A stretch of 64,000 nucleotides of DNA from the NCBI RefSeq assembly GCF_042453785.1, contig NC_091667.1, positions 20,387,501 through 20,451,500 on the forward strand, read 5' to 3'. Numbering within the stretch: the first letter of the stretch is position 1; each line of letters opens with the position of its first letter. Below the pieces are notes generated by a model. It did no database searches. It worked only from the letters and a program-made list of their open reading frames with translations, and was not told the DNA's origin. This document shows, piece after piece, positions 11,202-22,714 of the stretch. The stretch is from Malus domestica (lineage: Eukaryota; Streptophyta; Magnoliopsida; Rosales; Rosaceae). The translations under genes and the position numbers were made by a program.

Positions 11202-11991
11202 GTACATAGTCGTACATGTATAATACACAAATTTATTAACTATGCCCAAAACTTGAATTCTGGCTTGGCTTTCAACTTTAGCATTTGGAAATCTCTCATT
11301 CAAACGTATATAGTCAGAAAAAAATAAAATAAAATAAAATAATCACCACAAGCACAATGGAAGTCCGCATGATTATCATTATCATTACCACTGTCACGTA
11401 GAATTTGAAGCATATGTGCCAGATGACTTGGCAACCGCAACTGTGTTTTGCTGCAAACTGAAGCATGCATATTTTGCATGTAAGTGATGCGACCAACGTG
11501 GTTAGGTGATGCCTTATCACAGAAAGTAAGGATAAATTATAGTCAATTTGTCCATTATTCCGAATTTATTAAAAATTAAAAATTAAAAGATTTTGATAAG
11601 TATATATACCTAACATACAACAAATTACAGTCTTGCAGATTATTAGGGATCCAACTTGGACGTGCCAACAACACAAGACTTGTTATTCTTTAAAGTCATC
11701 CCCTTGGCTAATTCAACCACGAGAGAATCACGCCTTTTTAATGGAGAAATTGTTTTAGGAGAAGAAAAGTAAGCGAAACTACATGGAAAAAGATATATAT
11801 GTCCAAAAAAAAAGCTCTTTGACTAAATGAAGCGATGTCGTGCAATAAATCCCTTTTTCAAATTTTTATCTTTGTACAAATTTGGGATATGTTGAGAGTA
11901 GAATTTTATACAAGGAGAAGAAACATTACAATAGTAAATGACCTGACTCAATTTGGGAAAGTGTTGGATTAATTCTCAAATTCATAAGAGA
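10675..11991. other. AT-rich spacer
   Basis: Poly-A and (TA)n stretches (about 11170-11200) and (AAAAT)n near 11320-11340. No gene seen. Confidence 0.5.
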
Positions 11992-12506
11992 TGTTTGTAC
12001 CATACTTGACCAATCCCGAAATTACCGAGCACCGGTCAACGTTATACCGTCAAGGACGCAGAAGAGTTTCCCTCCAACCAGGAGGCCAATCACAACGCGA
12101 TACGTGTCGACATCAGAAGCCAATCATAGCGCGACACGTGTCAACATCAGAAGCCAATCACAACATAACACGTGTCAATGTCAGAACAAAGCTAGAAACT
12201 CTCTTCTATAAAAGGAGATCATTCTCCCACAATATTTCCTAATGTCATTTGTACTAAATCATTCACTAGTACTCACCAAAGAAGAGCTTGAATCTATGTA
12301 CTTGTGTAAACCCTTCATAATTAATGAGAACTCCTCTACTCTGTGGACGTAGCCAATTTGGGTGAATCACGTACATCTTGTGTTTGCTTCCATGTCTCTA
12401 TCCATTTACATACTTATCCACACTAGTGACTGGAGCAATCTAGCGAAAGTCACAACCTTAACACTTTTTGTTGTACCAAAGTCCTCACCGATTTTGTGCA
12501 TCAACA
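11992..12506 (+). repeat. 5' LTR of G1
   Basis: About 515 bases, TGTTTGTACC...GCATCAACA. It is nearly the same as the LTRs at 24247-24762 (inverted), 33001-36039 (inverted, interrupted), 45509-46024 and the partial copy at 53285-53620. U3 has three ~34-base modules, each with CCAAT and a CACGTG-type core, then TATAAAAG. Confidence 0.93.
12207..12214 (+). promoter_or_regulatory. LTR TATA box
   Basis: TATAAAAG lies downstream of the CCAAT/ACACGTGTC modules (12085-12180). The motif is kept in every LTR of the family in this window, so the RNA start is expected about 30 bases further on. Confidence 0.65.
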
Positions 12507-12526
12507 TTTGGCGTCGTCTGTGGGAA
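12507..12526 (+). other. Primer-binding site of G1
   Basis: TTTGGCGTCGTCTGTGGG starts right after the LTR's terminal CA. The family consensus from the three copies is TGGCGCCGTCTGTGGGAA. The donor tRNA was not determined. Confidence 0.75.
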
Positions 12527-12612
12527 TGACACTTATTCTCACTATCTTCAGCTTTGTCAAGCTGCTTTCCACCATTCGTACACTTTCTTTTGACCAGGCA
12601 TCCTTCTCCAAC

Positions 12613-14700
12613 ATGGGGAGTGAAGGAAGCCGCAGAACACAGAATGACACCCCTCTTACACCTATTGCGAAGCAATGAAAGAATGAAGGAAAGAGGGTTA
12701 CCCTTCAAGCTAAAGTCAATGAGCTAGAAGCTCAAAACACCAAGATAACAATGAAAAATGAGGTCCTCCATGAGCAGTATGAGAAGCTCTTTGAGACGCT
12801 TCACGAAACTAGGCGTACTCAAACACGCGAGCTCGTTACCCTTGTGGACATCAACCATCATCTGGGTGCCCTCCAACACAAAGGGTCACCTTCCTTCGAC
12901 ATGGGTATCCCTGACAAGGAGCGAGCTAATCATCAAAACATTGATCAACATGAGACTTCTCTCAACCCAGCTGCTTCGACCCGAAACAGGAGAAGTGGAG
13001 GAAGACACCTTCTTGCAGAAGGGTTGGAAGGATCAAAAGTCATTTATCGTGACTGCCAAGACTTCCTAAAGCAACATCGAGAGAATCCCCTCCACATATG
13101 CTCGAAGATCAATGACCCAAAGGTTTCTGAAAGACTCGGTCCCCTCCCACGACCCAGGCCAGCTGCCAATCTAGGGAATGAACGACAGGTCCCACAGGAA
13201 CATGAAGGTACAGAAGACTTGGAGATATTCCGACAGACTCGCCCTAGAAGGTAAGTACGGCAAGTCCAAGGAAAAACCACACGCTCTTGCTCAAACTTTC
13301 CTACTTCTAAGAGACGATGGAAACTTACCAAAGAAAATTCCAGTGGTATATGACTCCACTCAGGACCCTCTTATCCTACAGCTCCTTGAGGAAGTAAACA
13401 AGTTGAAGGCCGAACATCAGGCCGAGATACCTAGCTGGAACCAACCCAGGCCTGACCCTCTCACAAGGAGGATCCTCGACACCCCCCTCAAGCGAAGACA
13501 AAACAAAAGCTTGGTTTACAGCTCTATATTGGAAGGGAGGACCCGATTGAACACCTTAACCTCTTTAAATCCACCATGGCATATCAGTTGCACACCAACG
13601 AAGAGCAATGTCTTATCTTCCCCTCCACCCTCTCTAGCGGAGCTCTAAACTGGTATTGTCGTCTTCCACCTAAGACAGTAGACTCAATTGAGGAGCTGAG
13701 GAAACTGTTTGTCTCTCAACACATCTTTCAAACCGATCGCTTGCATTCTGCAGATGACTTGTACACTATTCACCAAAAGCCGGACGAGTCACTATGAGAG
13801 TATGCCGATCGCTTTAGCCATGAGTATTCTCGCTGTGCTGAGGCAGATGACAAGACCGCCCTCAAGGCCTTCATGGTAGGCCTACGTGATTGTTTCTTCA
13901 AGTACATAATCAATGCCAACACTAGAAGACTTACTCTGAGGTGATGGCACAGCCTTACAACCACGCATCCGCCGAAGTAAGGACATACCAAGGGAAACCC
14001 CCCACAGCTACCCCTTATCAACAAGTAGGGAGTGGAAGCCAGATCCAACCAAATGAGAATACCTCAACCTTCTAAACGGCAACGATGCCTCCCCTTGCCT
14101 TACTTAATACTTCACCAAGTCAACAGACATATCAATCTCAGGGCAAAAGGAAAGATTTTCATCCTCACCAGTCTCATTTTAGTAAAAGGAGTAAGGACAT
14201 TATTGCGATAACCAAGGGTATCGCCATGATAATGCCCGTCCCTAGGCAATCAACATAGTGGGTCAAATACGTGTCAGGACAAGCCCTACCCTGAGGTATG
14301 AGACATACACAACTTTTAACACCACATAAGTGGCCATTTACCCCAACATAGCACACCTGATACCAAAGTTAATGCCGAGGCAGTCGGGTTATAAGCCCAC
14401 GAAGAACATGGGCACATTTTTCTGCTACCACGAGCATAATGGTCATGACGGCGAGAAGTGTATCACCCTTCGTGATCATATTAAAGCTTTGGCGCATGAA
14501 GGACAAATTGATCAATTCCTCCTTCACCATTCAAGGGATAATCGTAACCAACGCCAAATGAATATGATATATTCCATAAGCGGCGGCACACCTATATCTG
14601 AATCTTCCAACAGAGCCATGAAAAACAGCGAACGAGCTTTAAGGCTTGGTCACTAAGTGTTTCACGTGGAAGACATCAGGGGAGGCAAGTATCAATAGCC
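12613..14700 (+). pseudogene. G1 gag, broken
   Basis: Starts MGSEGSRRTQND. A coiled-coil-like stretch (LQAKVNELEAQ..., about codons 35-75) follows, then a retrotransposon gag domain around 13560-13920 (ALNWYCRLPP, LRKLFVSQHIFQ, CAEADDKTALKAFMVGLRDCF) and a CYHEHNGHDGEKC zinc-knuckle-like motif near 14420-14460. A stop at codon 17, a frameshift between about 13230 and 13560, and stops at 13795 (CGA to TGA against the G3 copy) and 14073 (CAA to TAA) destroy it. Confidence 0.85.
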
Positions 14701-14769
14701 TAACTTGGATCCAATATGTTTCTACCCTGAGGAAGAAAGAGGTATCATTTACCCTCACAATGACCCATT

Positions 14770-16726
14770 GATCGTGAAAGCTCACATAGCCAACTTTGAA
14801 GTATGACGAATCCTAGTAGACATGGGGGCTTCGGTAAATATCCTGTTTTCTGAAGCTTTCAGGGCACTTAATGTAGCTGAACACTTGCTCGATCACTCGA
14901 TTTCTCCTCTAATAAGCTTCTCCGGTGATATTGTGCAACCTTTAAAAAGCATACACTTACCTTTCACCATTGGTACAGACCCTTACATAGCTACCATTAC
15001 CACTAACTTCCTGGTGGTTGATTGCCCAACAACATACAATGTCATCTTTAGACGCACATGCATCAATGATCTCAAGGCCATGGTATCCACACATATGTTG
15101 TTGATGAAATTTCCAACCCCTTATGGCAATGGTTACATCAGAGTATATCAACTTAGTACACGGTCATGTTACAATACTTCGGTCAAGCAACAACACCTGT
15201 CTGTGCCCAACGAAACCCTTTCTATACATGACCAAGTCATAAAGACCAACCCGAACGAAGCCAACTTGGATCTTCACAGTGGCAACAGTCAACCCGATGA
15301 TTCTCGAGACAACTTTTTCACCCAGCAAGCACAACTCGCTGAAGAGTTGGAGAAGGTTTCTATCTCAAAAGATTATCCAGATCGCATGGTGAAGATTGGC
15401 ACCATCTTGTCACCACCCATTCTTTTGGCATTGATCTCTTTTTTACAAGAGAACACTGAGGTCTTCACCTGGTCATACGAGGACATGCCAGGTATCTTTC
15501 CTAATATCATCCGTCATCGCTTAAGTATTGACCCCAAGACCAAGCTAGTGATACAGAAGTGAATATCTTATGACGCTGAACGGTACGAGGCAATGAAGGC
15601 AGAAGTTGAAAAACTCAAAGGCATAGGCTTCGTCCACGAAGCCAATTACCCAACATGGGTAGTAAATGTGGTCATTGTTAAGAAAAATCAGACCAAAGAA
15701 AGTCTCATGCTCCGAAAGGTCTTGTGGAGAATGTGTGTCAACTACACTGACCTAAACAAAGAATGCCCGAATGATAGCTTTCCTCTTCCTCTCATTAACA
15801 GACTTATAGACTCTACTGCAGGGTGTGAACTCCTGAGCTTCATGGATGCTTACTCAGAATACAACCAAATCCTCATGAACCCTCCGGACCAAGAACATAC
15901 AGCTTTCACTACTGACAGGAGACTATATTGCTATAAAGTCATGCCCTTCGGCCTAAAGAATGCAAGGGCGACTTATCAAAGACTAGTCAATTCAATGTTC
16001 GCTGAACAAATTGGGAAGAGCATGAAAGTTTACGTTGATGATATGCTAGTCAAGGGAAAACATGTTGACCAACACATCACCAACCTATCTGAAACTTTCA
16101 CCATTCTGAAGAGGTATCGAATAAGGTTGAACCCCAACAAATGTGCCTTTGGAGTAGGCTCTGGCAAATTCTTAGGCTTCATGATAAGCCAACAAGGCAT
16201 TGAGGCTAATCCCGAGAAGATCAAAGCAATCCTCGACATGAAGGAACCAGTAACTTCAAAAGACATCCAGAGCCTCACTGACAAGGTGGCAGCCTTAACT
16301 AGGTTCATCTTTAAGGCCACAGACATATGTGCTCTTTTCTTCGAAACACTTAAGGGAAGTAAGAAGTACATTACATGGACTAATGAATGTGTCGAGGCAT
16401 TCAAGAACCTCAAGGACAACATGAGTAAAGCCCCTCTGCTCTCCAAACCTGAGGTTGGTGACACTCTCATTATCTATCTATCGGTATCGACTTCAGCAGT
16501 AAGTTTCGTTCTCATTCGAAAGGATAGTAATGTCGAACGGCTTGTCTATTACGCTAGCAAGGCCTTACAAGATGCGGAGACACGATACTCCAACATTGAG
16601 AAATTAGCTCTAGTATTGGTCATGTCTGCTCGAAAACTTCACCCTTACTTCCAAGCACACTCCATCATCATGCTTACCAATCATCATCTTCGACAAATAC
16701 TCCAAATTCCTAACACTTCGGAGTGA
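14770..16726 (+). pseudogene. G1 protease, reverse transcriptase and RNase H
   Basis: The aspartic protease site reads DMGAS at about 14819-14833 where G3 has DTGAS. Reverse transcriptase (about 15590-16330) keeps MPFGLKNA and the catalytic YVDDML motif near 16032-16049. The connection and RNase H follow to 16726 (VYYASKALQDAETRYSNIEK). In-frame stops at 14804 (CGA to TGA) and 15560 (CGA to TGA) separate the domains. The RT-RNase H block itself is open for 377 codons, so it looks fairly young but is not autonomous. Confidence 0.9.
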
Positions 16727-16889
16727 ATGATCAAATGGGTGATAACATTGGGTGAGTTTGACATCTCCTACCAACCAAAGCCAGCTGAAGGACCAAACAG
16801 TGGCAGACTTTATCGCCAACTTCACATATCCTGTTGACATTGTTTCTACGCCTAAAGAAGTGGTTTCATTACCCTCGGAAGCTCAAAAA

Positions 16890-17290
16890 ATATAACCAAT
16901 AACCCCAGCATGGAGTCTATATGTTGATGGCTCGTCCAACAAATAGGGTTGTGGAGCAGGACTAGTCCTTACGACCCCTAACAAAGTGGCGATCGAGTAT
17001 GCTTTTCGTTTCAAATTCAAAGCATCAAACAATGAGGCCGAATATGAAGCCCTCATAGCAGGCTTATGTTTGGCCAAACACCTTGAGGTTAAACAAATTG
17101 ATATATTCAATGACTCCCAATTGGTGGTTAACCAAGTCACCAACAACTTTGACACTAAGGATAGCTCCATGGCAGCATATCTGGCACAAACACAATTGTT
17201 GCTCAAGCACTTCCACTACCAGATCACCCAAATTCCTCGAGCGGCAAACAGTCATGCAGATGCTTTGGCTCGCCTCGCCTTAGCGGTGAA
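16890..17290 (+). pseudogene. G1 second (archaeal-type) RNase H
   Basis: Shows the additional RNase H motif set: VDGSSN, NNEAEYEALIAGL, IFNDSQLVVNQV and ANSHADALARLA, which carry the expected acidic residues. A stop follows VDGSSNK at about 16945. This duplicated RNase H is the hallmark of Tat-lineage Ty3 elements. Confidence 0.85.
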
Positions 17291-17469
17291 AGACAAGATT
17301 GGGAGAAAAATTCAGGTCGAATTGTTGGCAGCACCAAGCACTATAGTTGCGGAAGTGTGTAATTTACAACATGGGGATAGTTGGATACCCCGATTTATAG
17401 ATTCCTTGCTCATGGCACCCTTCTAAATGACAAAGTCCAAGCTAAATAGATTCGATACAAGTCTACCAG

Positions 17470-18457
17470 TTACTTGATCATTAACGACCAATTCTACAAG
17501 CGGGGTTTTAACCTACCATACCTAAGATGCCTTACGCCCACGGAGGCGGAAATTGTCCTTCGGGAAATATATGAAGGAGTCTGTGGAGATCATGCTAGAT
17601 CTCGATCCATAGCACACAATGATTTTTGCCAAGAATATTACTGGCCAACACTTCCCCAAGATGCTATCAGAATATCCCGCTCATGTAATAAGTGTCAACT
17701 CTACGTAACTATTCCTCACTCCCATCCCGAGTCGCTCACTCCTATGATCAGCTTTTCACCTCTTCGCCCAATTGGGACTTTATTTGATCAGCCCAATGCA
17801 TGTAGGAAAGAGCAAGGTCCGCTATGCAATCGTTGTAGTTGAATACTTCACAAAGTAGGCCGAAGTAGAACCCTTGGCAACCATTACTGAGGCAAAAATA
17901 GAAAACTTCGTATGGAAGAACATCCTTTGCAGATTCAGCATTCCCAATGTGATAGTCACTGACAACGGGCGACAGTTCAACAACAATAAGTTCAGGATGT
18001 TCTGCTCTAAGTTCAACATCAACTTATGTTTTGCCTTCCCAGCTCATCCCAGTCTAATAGACAAGTTGAAGCCATTAACAAAATAATCAAGCCAACTTTG
18101 AAAACCAGCTTGGACAAGGCTAAAGGTTGTTGGCCATAATTTGTACCCTAAGTTCTTTGGTCATACCGCACTTTGTATCGGACGTCAACAGGAGAAACCT
18201 CATTCTCACTTGCCTTTGGTATAGAAGCAGTTGCCCCAGTTGAGCTTGAGCAAGCAACGTTCCAAGTCCAAAACTACGTGCAAAGTGAAAATTACAAACA
18301 ACTTACCCTCAACTTAGATCTAGTCGAGGAACACAGAAACCAAGCTCACTTAAGGAATGTCGCCTACAATCAGCGCATCTCCAACTACTATGACTCAAGG
18401 GTCAAACCTTGTTCTTTCAAAGTGGGGGACTGGGTATTGAATGAACACTTAGTCTAA
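17470..18457 (+). pseudogene. G1 integrase, broken
   Basis: An H2C2 zinc-binding part (YWPTLPQDA, SCNKCQ near 17640-17700) is followed by a damaged core: the segment holding the first catalytic Asp near 17760-17850 is disrupted, and VIVTDNGRQFNN near 17955-17990 keeps the second. The C-terminal part YYDSRVKPCSFKVGDWVL lies near 18387-18440. Frameshifts and stops break it into three frames. Confidence 0.85.
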
Positions 18458-18887
18458 ACTGGGATGGACCGTTTGAAGTTGTTGGCATCAGTCGCCCTGG
18501 CTCCTACAAGCTTAGAAGCTCCGATGGCAAGACCTTTGGCCATCCATGGAACGTTGATCACTTGAAGTACTATTACAAGTAAACTCACATTGTACAAGTG
18601 TTAAGCTTCAGCCGTTCGACATCCTATGTAACGAAGACCATTTGGCATGAATTCAATAAAGAGGTGATTTAGACAACTCGGTCATAATCCTCTTACATTC
18701 TTAGCAATGAAACACTTGGGTTCAAAGCTTCAACATGAATACTTCCAACATGAAACAAAGTCTAAGTATATATCAACAAGACTATACAAATAAACTAACA
18801 GCTTCATAGTATATTCATTCAATCATACATTCCAACACATTCATACATAAGCCAACTGTGTTTCGAAAGGGTCCAACACATTCATAC
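18458..18887 (+). other. Start of the G1 3' untranslated zone, cut short
   Basis: Non-coding sequence shared with G3 50060-50350. It ends where minus-strand copia sequence begins. Confidence 0.8.
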
Positions 18888-21800
18888 TAAATTACCACCT
18901 GCAAACGTAAAGTATCCAAATGTAGATCGCCGTTGAGTGATAGAACCTGCCCAATCTGCATCTATATACCCTTCAACATTCAAATGACCATTCTTGGAAA
19001 AAACCAAGCCTCTGCTAGGAGCCATCTTCAAGTACCTCAAAATACGGGTTACTGCATCCATATGAGCTTCACTAGGTGAGTGCATAAACTAACTTACCAC
19101 ACTAACTGCATAAGCAATGTCAGGGCAAGTGTGAGACAAATAAATTAATCTCCCTACAAGCCTCTTATACCGTTCCTTATGAGTAAGAACTTGATGTGGA
19201 AATAAGCCTGGACGATGATTCTGTTCAATCGGAGTATCAACAGGTTTGCAATATATCATACCTGTTTTAGCTAATAAATCAAGAACATAATTCCGTTGAG
19301 ACAGAAAAATACCATGCTTGGATCGTGCAACCTCGATTCCAAGAAAATACTTCAAATCACCCAATTCTTTCATCTCAAATTCAACAGCTAGGTACTTTTG
19401 AAGGCGTTGTATCTCATTATGATCATCACCATTCATTATCATGTCATCAACATAAATAATCAACGCAGTTAGCTTACCATTTTGTCGCTTTAAAAACAAA
19501 GTATGATCTGAATGACTCTGGATATACCCAAACTTCTTCATTGAACTTGTAAACCTTCCAAACCACGCTCTAGGAGATTGTTTCAAACCATACAAAGTCT
19601 TTCATAACCTGCATACAACTCCTTTTCCAGGAGATGTTCCAATACCAGGTGGGAGATCCATATAAACTTCATCCTTAAAATCACCATGAAGGAAAGCATT
19701 CTTAACATCAAACTGCAACAGAGGTCAATCCTGGTTTGCTGCTAAGGACAAAAGAACACGCACAGTATTAAGTTTAGCAACATAAGCAAAAGTCTCCTAG
19801 TAGTCCACCCATAGGTTTGAGTATAACCATTAGCAACTAATCTGGCTTTATACCGGTCAATAGAACCATCTACTTTGTGCTTAATAGTAAACACCCATCT
19901 ACATCCAACGGCTTTCTTCCCGTTTGGTAAAGGAACCAAATCCCAAGTAGAATTCTTTACCAAAGCTTCCATCTCAACTTTCATGGCATTAACCCACTTA
20001 GGTTCAAACGAAGCATCTTGCAATTTTGTTGGAATTGATACACTAGATAGCTGACATATGTAAGATGCATATGGTTTGGACAAACGATGAGTAGACACAT
20101 AATTGTTGATAGGATATTTGGCTTTGGCATGCATATCAGGCTTATATTATATTTTAGATTTTCCATGATCAGCTCATGGAGGCAACTGATAAGTAGAAGA
20201 ATCGTCAGAATTTACCTCATGTATGCCACCATCTTGTACCAAACTGTTAGAAGAATCATCATTGGACGAACCATCATCAGGCAACTCGTTAGACATATCA
20301 GCAGCAGGCATCCTATCATCAGAAGGTAATTCGTCAGGCATACTAACAGGCAACTCGCTAGGCACATCTAATCTGTCGTCAGTAGAAATAGTTTCGAGAA
20401 TGACAAGTGATCGATCACTATCTGTAGCCGACTGATCAGTATAACACAACATAATAGGTTATGTTCCCAACTCTGCCTGAAACACATCATCCATACCATC
20501 TCTTTGAATCTGCACTTTACTCCCCATCTCCCCCTGAAGTGGAGAGTTAGAAGAGGGCTTCACAAAATACGAAACTACCTCGTGGAATGTGACATCCATG
20601 GTAATATAAGTTTTTTTAGTCGAAGGATGATAACACTTATAACCTTTTTAATTGTTAGCCTACCCAATATAGATGCATTGGAAAGCACATGCATCAAGTT
20701 TACTTCGCTGATAAGAGTAGACATGCATATACGCAATACACCTAAACACTTTCGAATGAAGCTTTGATACAAAAACAAGAGAAACATATTTTTGTAGCAC
20801 ATCAAGCGGTGTCTGAAAATCAAGAACCCTACTTGGAACACGATTGATCAAATACACAGCAGCTAAAACAGCATAACCCCACAAATGATTAGGAACACAT
20901 TTATCCAACATCAAGGAACTAGCAACCTCCATTATTTGACGATTCTTCCACTCAAACACACCATTTTGTTAGGGTGTAAACGGAGTAATCGTCTGGTGAA
21001 TAATACCATAATCACGAAAAAAAAAACATGCCAAAGTGTGATTCACATATTCTCCTCTGTTATCAGACCTGAAGACCTTAACTTTGGTCTGAAACTGAGT
21101 AGACACCATTGTACAAAATTCTTGAAGAAGTAACGGAACATCACTCTTATTCTTCATCAAAAACATCCAAGTTAACCGAGTACAATCATTAATAAAAGTA
21201 ACAAACCAACGGAATCCATTAGAAGTAACTTTCACCGGACCCCACACATCAGAATGTATCAAATCAAATGGCAAAGTAGCTTTAGAATCACTTACAGGAA
21301 ATGAAGCACAATGACTCTTAGCCATGACACATGTTTCGCACTTGAACTTTGAATCACCACAAGTGCGAAACAAAGAAGGAAATAGATGCTTCATATAACT
21401 GAATAATGGATGTCCCAATCGTCGATGCCACAACCAAATTTGATGTCTGTCATCCACTTTAGCACTTAAAACTTGATGATTATTTGAACCGGAAACAATA
21501 GTATCCTCCATAGTCAAGATGTATAAACCCCGTATTCTTTTACCACGACCAATTATCTTCTAAGTTCTAATGTCTTGAAAATAACAATACGTAGGGTAGA
21601 AATGAGCATAACAATATAAGGTATCAAGAAGTTTTTCGACAAACAAAAGATTGCACTTAACATCAGGAACAAGTAAAGCACGGATCAATGATAAGGATGG
21701 AGTCTGAGAGATAATGTCTTTGCCCTTCACAGGGGAAGGTGCTCCATTTGCATTAGTAATATACGGATCACGAACATAGTCACATAACTCATCAAACACT

Positions 21801-21898
21801 CTAGGGTCACTAGTCACATGATCAATGGCCCCAGTATCAATTATCCATTTATTTTTTCCACCAAGATGCATAACAACACTATGATTATATTGAGCCAT
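18888..21898 (-). pseudogene. Copia pol remnant (protease, integrase, RT, RNase H)
   Basis: Protease DTGAIDHVTSD is at about 21840; the integrase zinc region (LWHRRLGH ... CETCVMAKSH) at 21440-21310; and the integrase core (DLIHSDVWGPVKV, RSDNRGEYVN) to 21040. RT spans about 20130-19090 with ALIIYVDDMI (near 19450) and FLGIEVARS. RNase H keeps ADWAGS near 18950. Several stops and frame changes break it up, and an acidic linker (20174-20452) joins integrase and RT. Confidence 0.88.
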
Positions 21899-22194
21899 TG
21901 AACAAAATCACGAACAATAAAGGCACAAAAGATACGCAGACTGTAGCAATCACTTTCAAGGCACTATAGCAGAGTACTATTCACGCTGTAGCAATTACTG
22001 TTTACAACACTGTAGAGGATCACTGTTCACAAAGCAGACTAGTGTTCACGTACTGTAGCAAAGCGATGTACTGTAGCGCAACACTATTCACTTTTTTTTT
22101 TTTTTTTTTTCAATTTAGGGTTTAGGGTTTAGGGAAGGAAATCACGAAAAATGTGGACACAAAATTAAAGCACACATGTCACCAAGAGCGAACT

Positions 22195-22206
22195 GCTCTG
22201 ATGCCA
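22195..22206 (-). other. Primer-binding site of the copia element
   Basis: Minus strand TGGCATCAGAGC, one base from the usual initiator-Met tRNA site TGGTATCAGAGC of plant copia elements. Confidence 0.75.
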
Positions 22207-22387
22207 TATTAAACTAAACATGGTAAATACCAAAAATATATATGACAATATTTGGGAATTTCTTATCTGTTCATTAATCTTTAAAGTGAAGTATATATAG
22301 GAGTTACAATTGGTATTACATATATACTTCACCAATGTGGGATAATAAACTACTATTTACACTTTAACTAATATATAACTCGCAACA
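22207..22387 (-). repeat. 5' LTR of the copia element
   Basis: About 181 bases. On the minus strand it begins TGTTGCGAG and ends TTTAATA just before the primer site; the terminal CA appears as TA. It has a TATATATA-type promoter motif. The matching 3' LTR is missing, so the limits are inferred. Confidence 0.6.
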
Positions 22388-22668
22388 GATAAAGGGGGAC
22401 TTTGGGGGAACATTCCTTGGTAGCTTTCTTCCTCCGATGCATGCATATATAATTAAATGCATGACTCTGAGTCCCCAAAGAATAGACACCACATAATCCA
22501 CGCGCAGTTGATAATTTGTAAGGCACATTTTGTTCCTATGTTGTTGACTGCTAGCAGCGTTTAGATTCTTCATGACAAAAATAAATTGGCCCCTTAACAA
22601 AATACATAACTTGGCATAATCTCACTCTAATATTTCTTACATGTCATAATCTCATCAAAAAATATTTT

Positions 22669-22714
<46 letters not shown>

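Larger units (their letters stand above)
11992..18887 (+). mobile_element. Ty3/gypsy (Tat-type) retrotransposon G1, 3'-truncated
   Basis: The order is 5' LTR, primer-binding site, gag, protease, reverse transcriptase, RNase H, a second RNase H, integrase, 3' leader. The second RNase H after the normal one marks the Tat/Ogre lineage of plant Ty3 elements. Stops and frameshifts run throughout. The element ends abruptly at about 18887, where it meets a copia fragment, so the repeat-rich 3' zone and 3' LTR are missing. It is the best preserved pol of the three family members in this window. Confidence 0.93.
18888..22387 (-). mobile_element. Ty1/copia retrotransposon, truncated at both gag and 3' end
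   Basis: Read on the minus strand: a short 5' LTR (22387-22207), a primer site, a short leader, then protease, integrase, reverse transcriptase and part of RNase H. Gag is absent, since pol starts almost at once. RNase H stops at GGNLV, so the rest of RNase H and the 3' LTR are lost. The element abuts G1 directly. Confidence 0.9.

Noticed and set aside
20174..20452. Acidic 92-codon minus frame as a separate gene
   Set aside because: It lies between integrase and RT of the copia element and is the usual acidic linker of copia pol.
22119..22137. Telomere end or ancestral chromosome fusion
   Set aside because: Only three units, inside a copia leader. Too short for a fusion scar.
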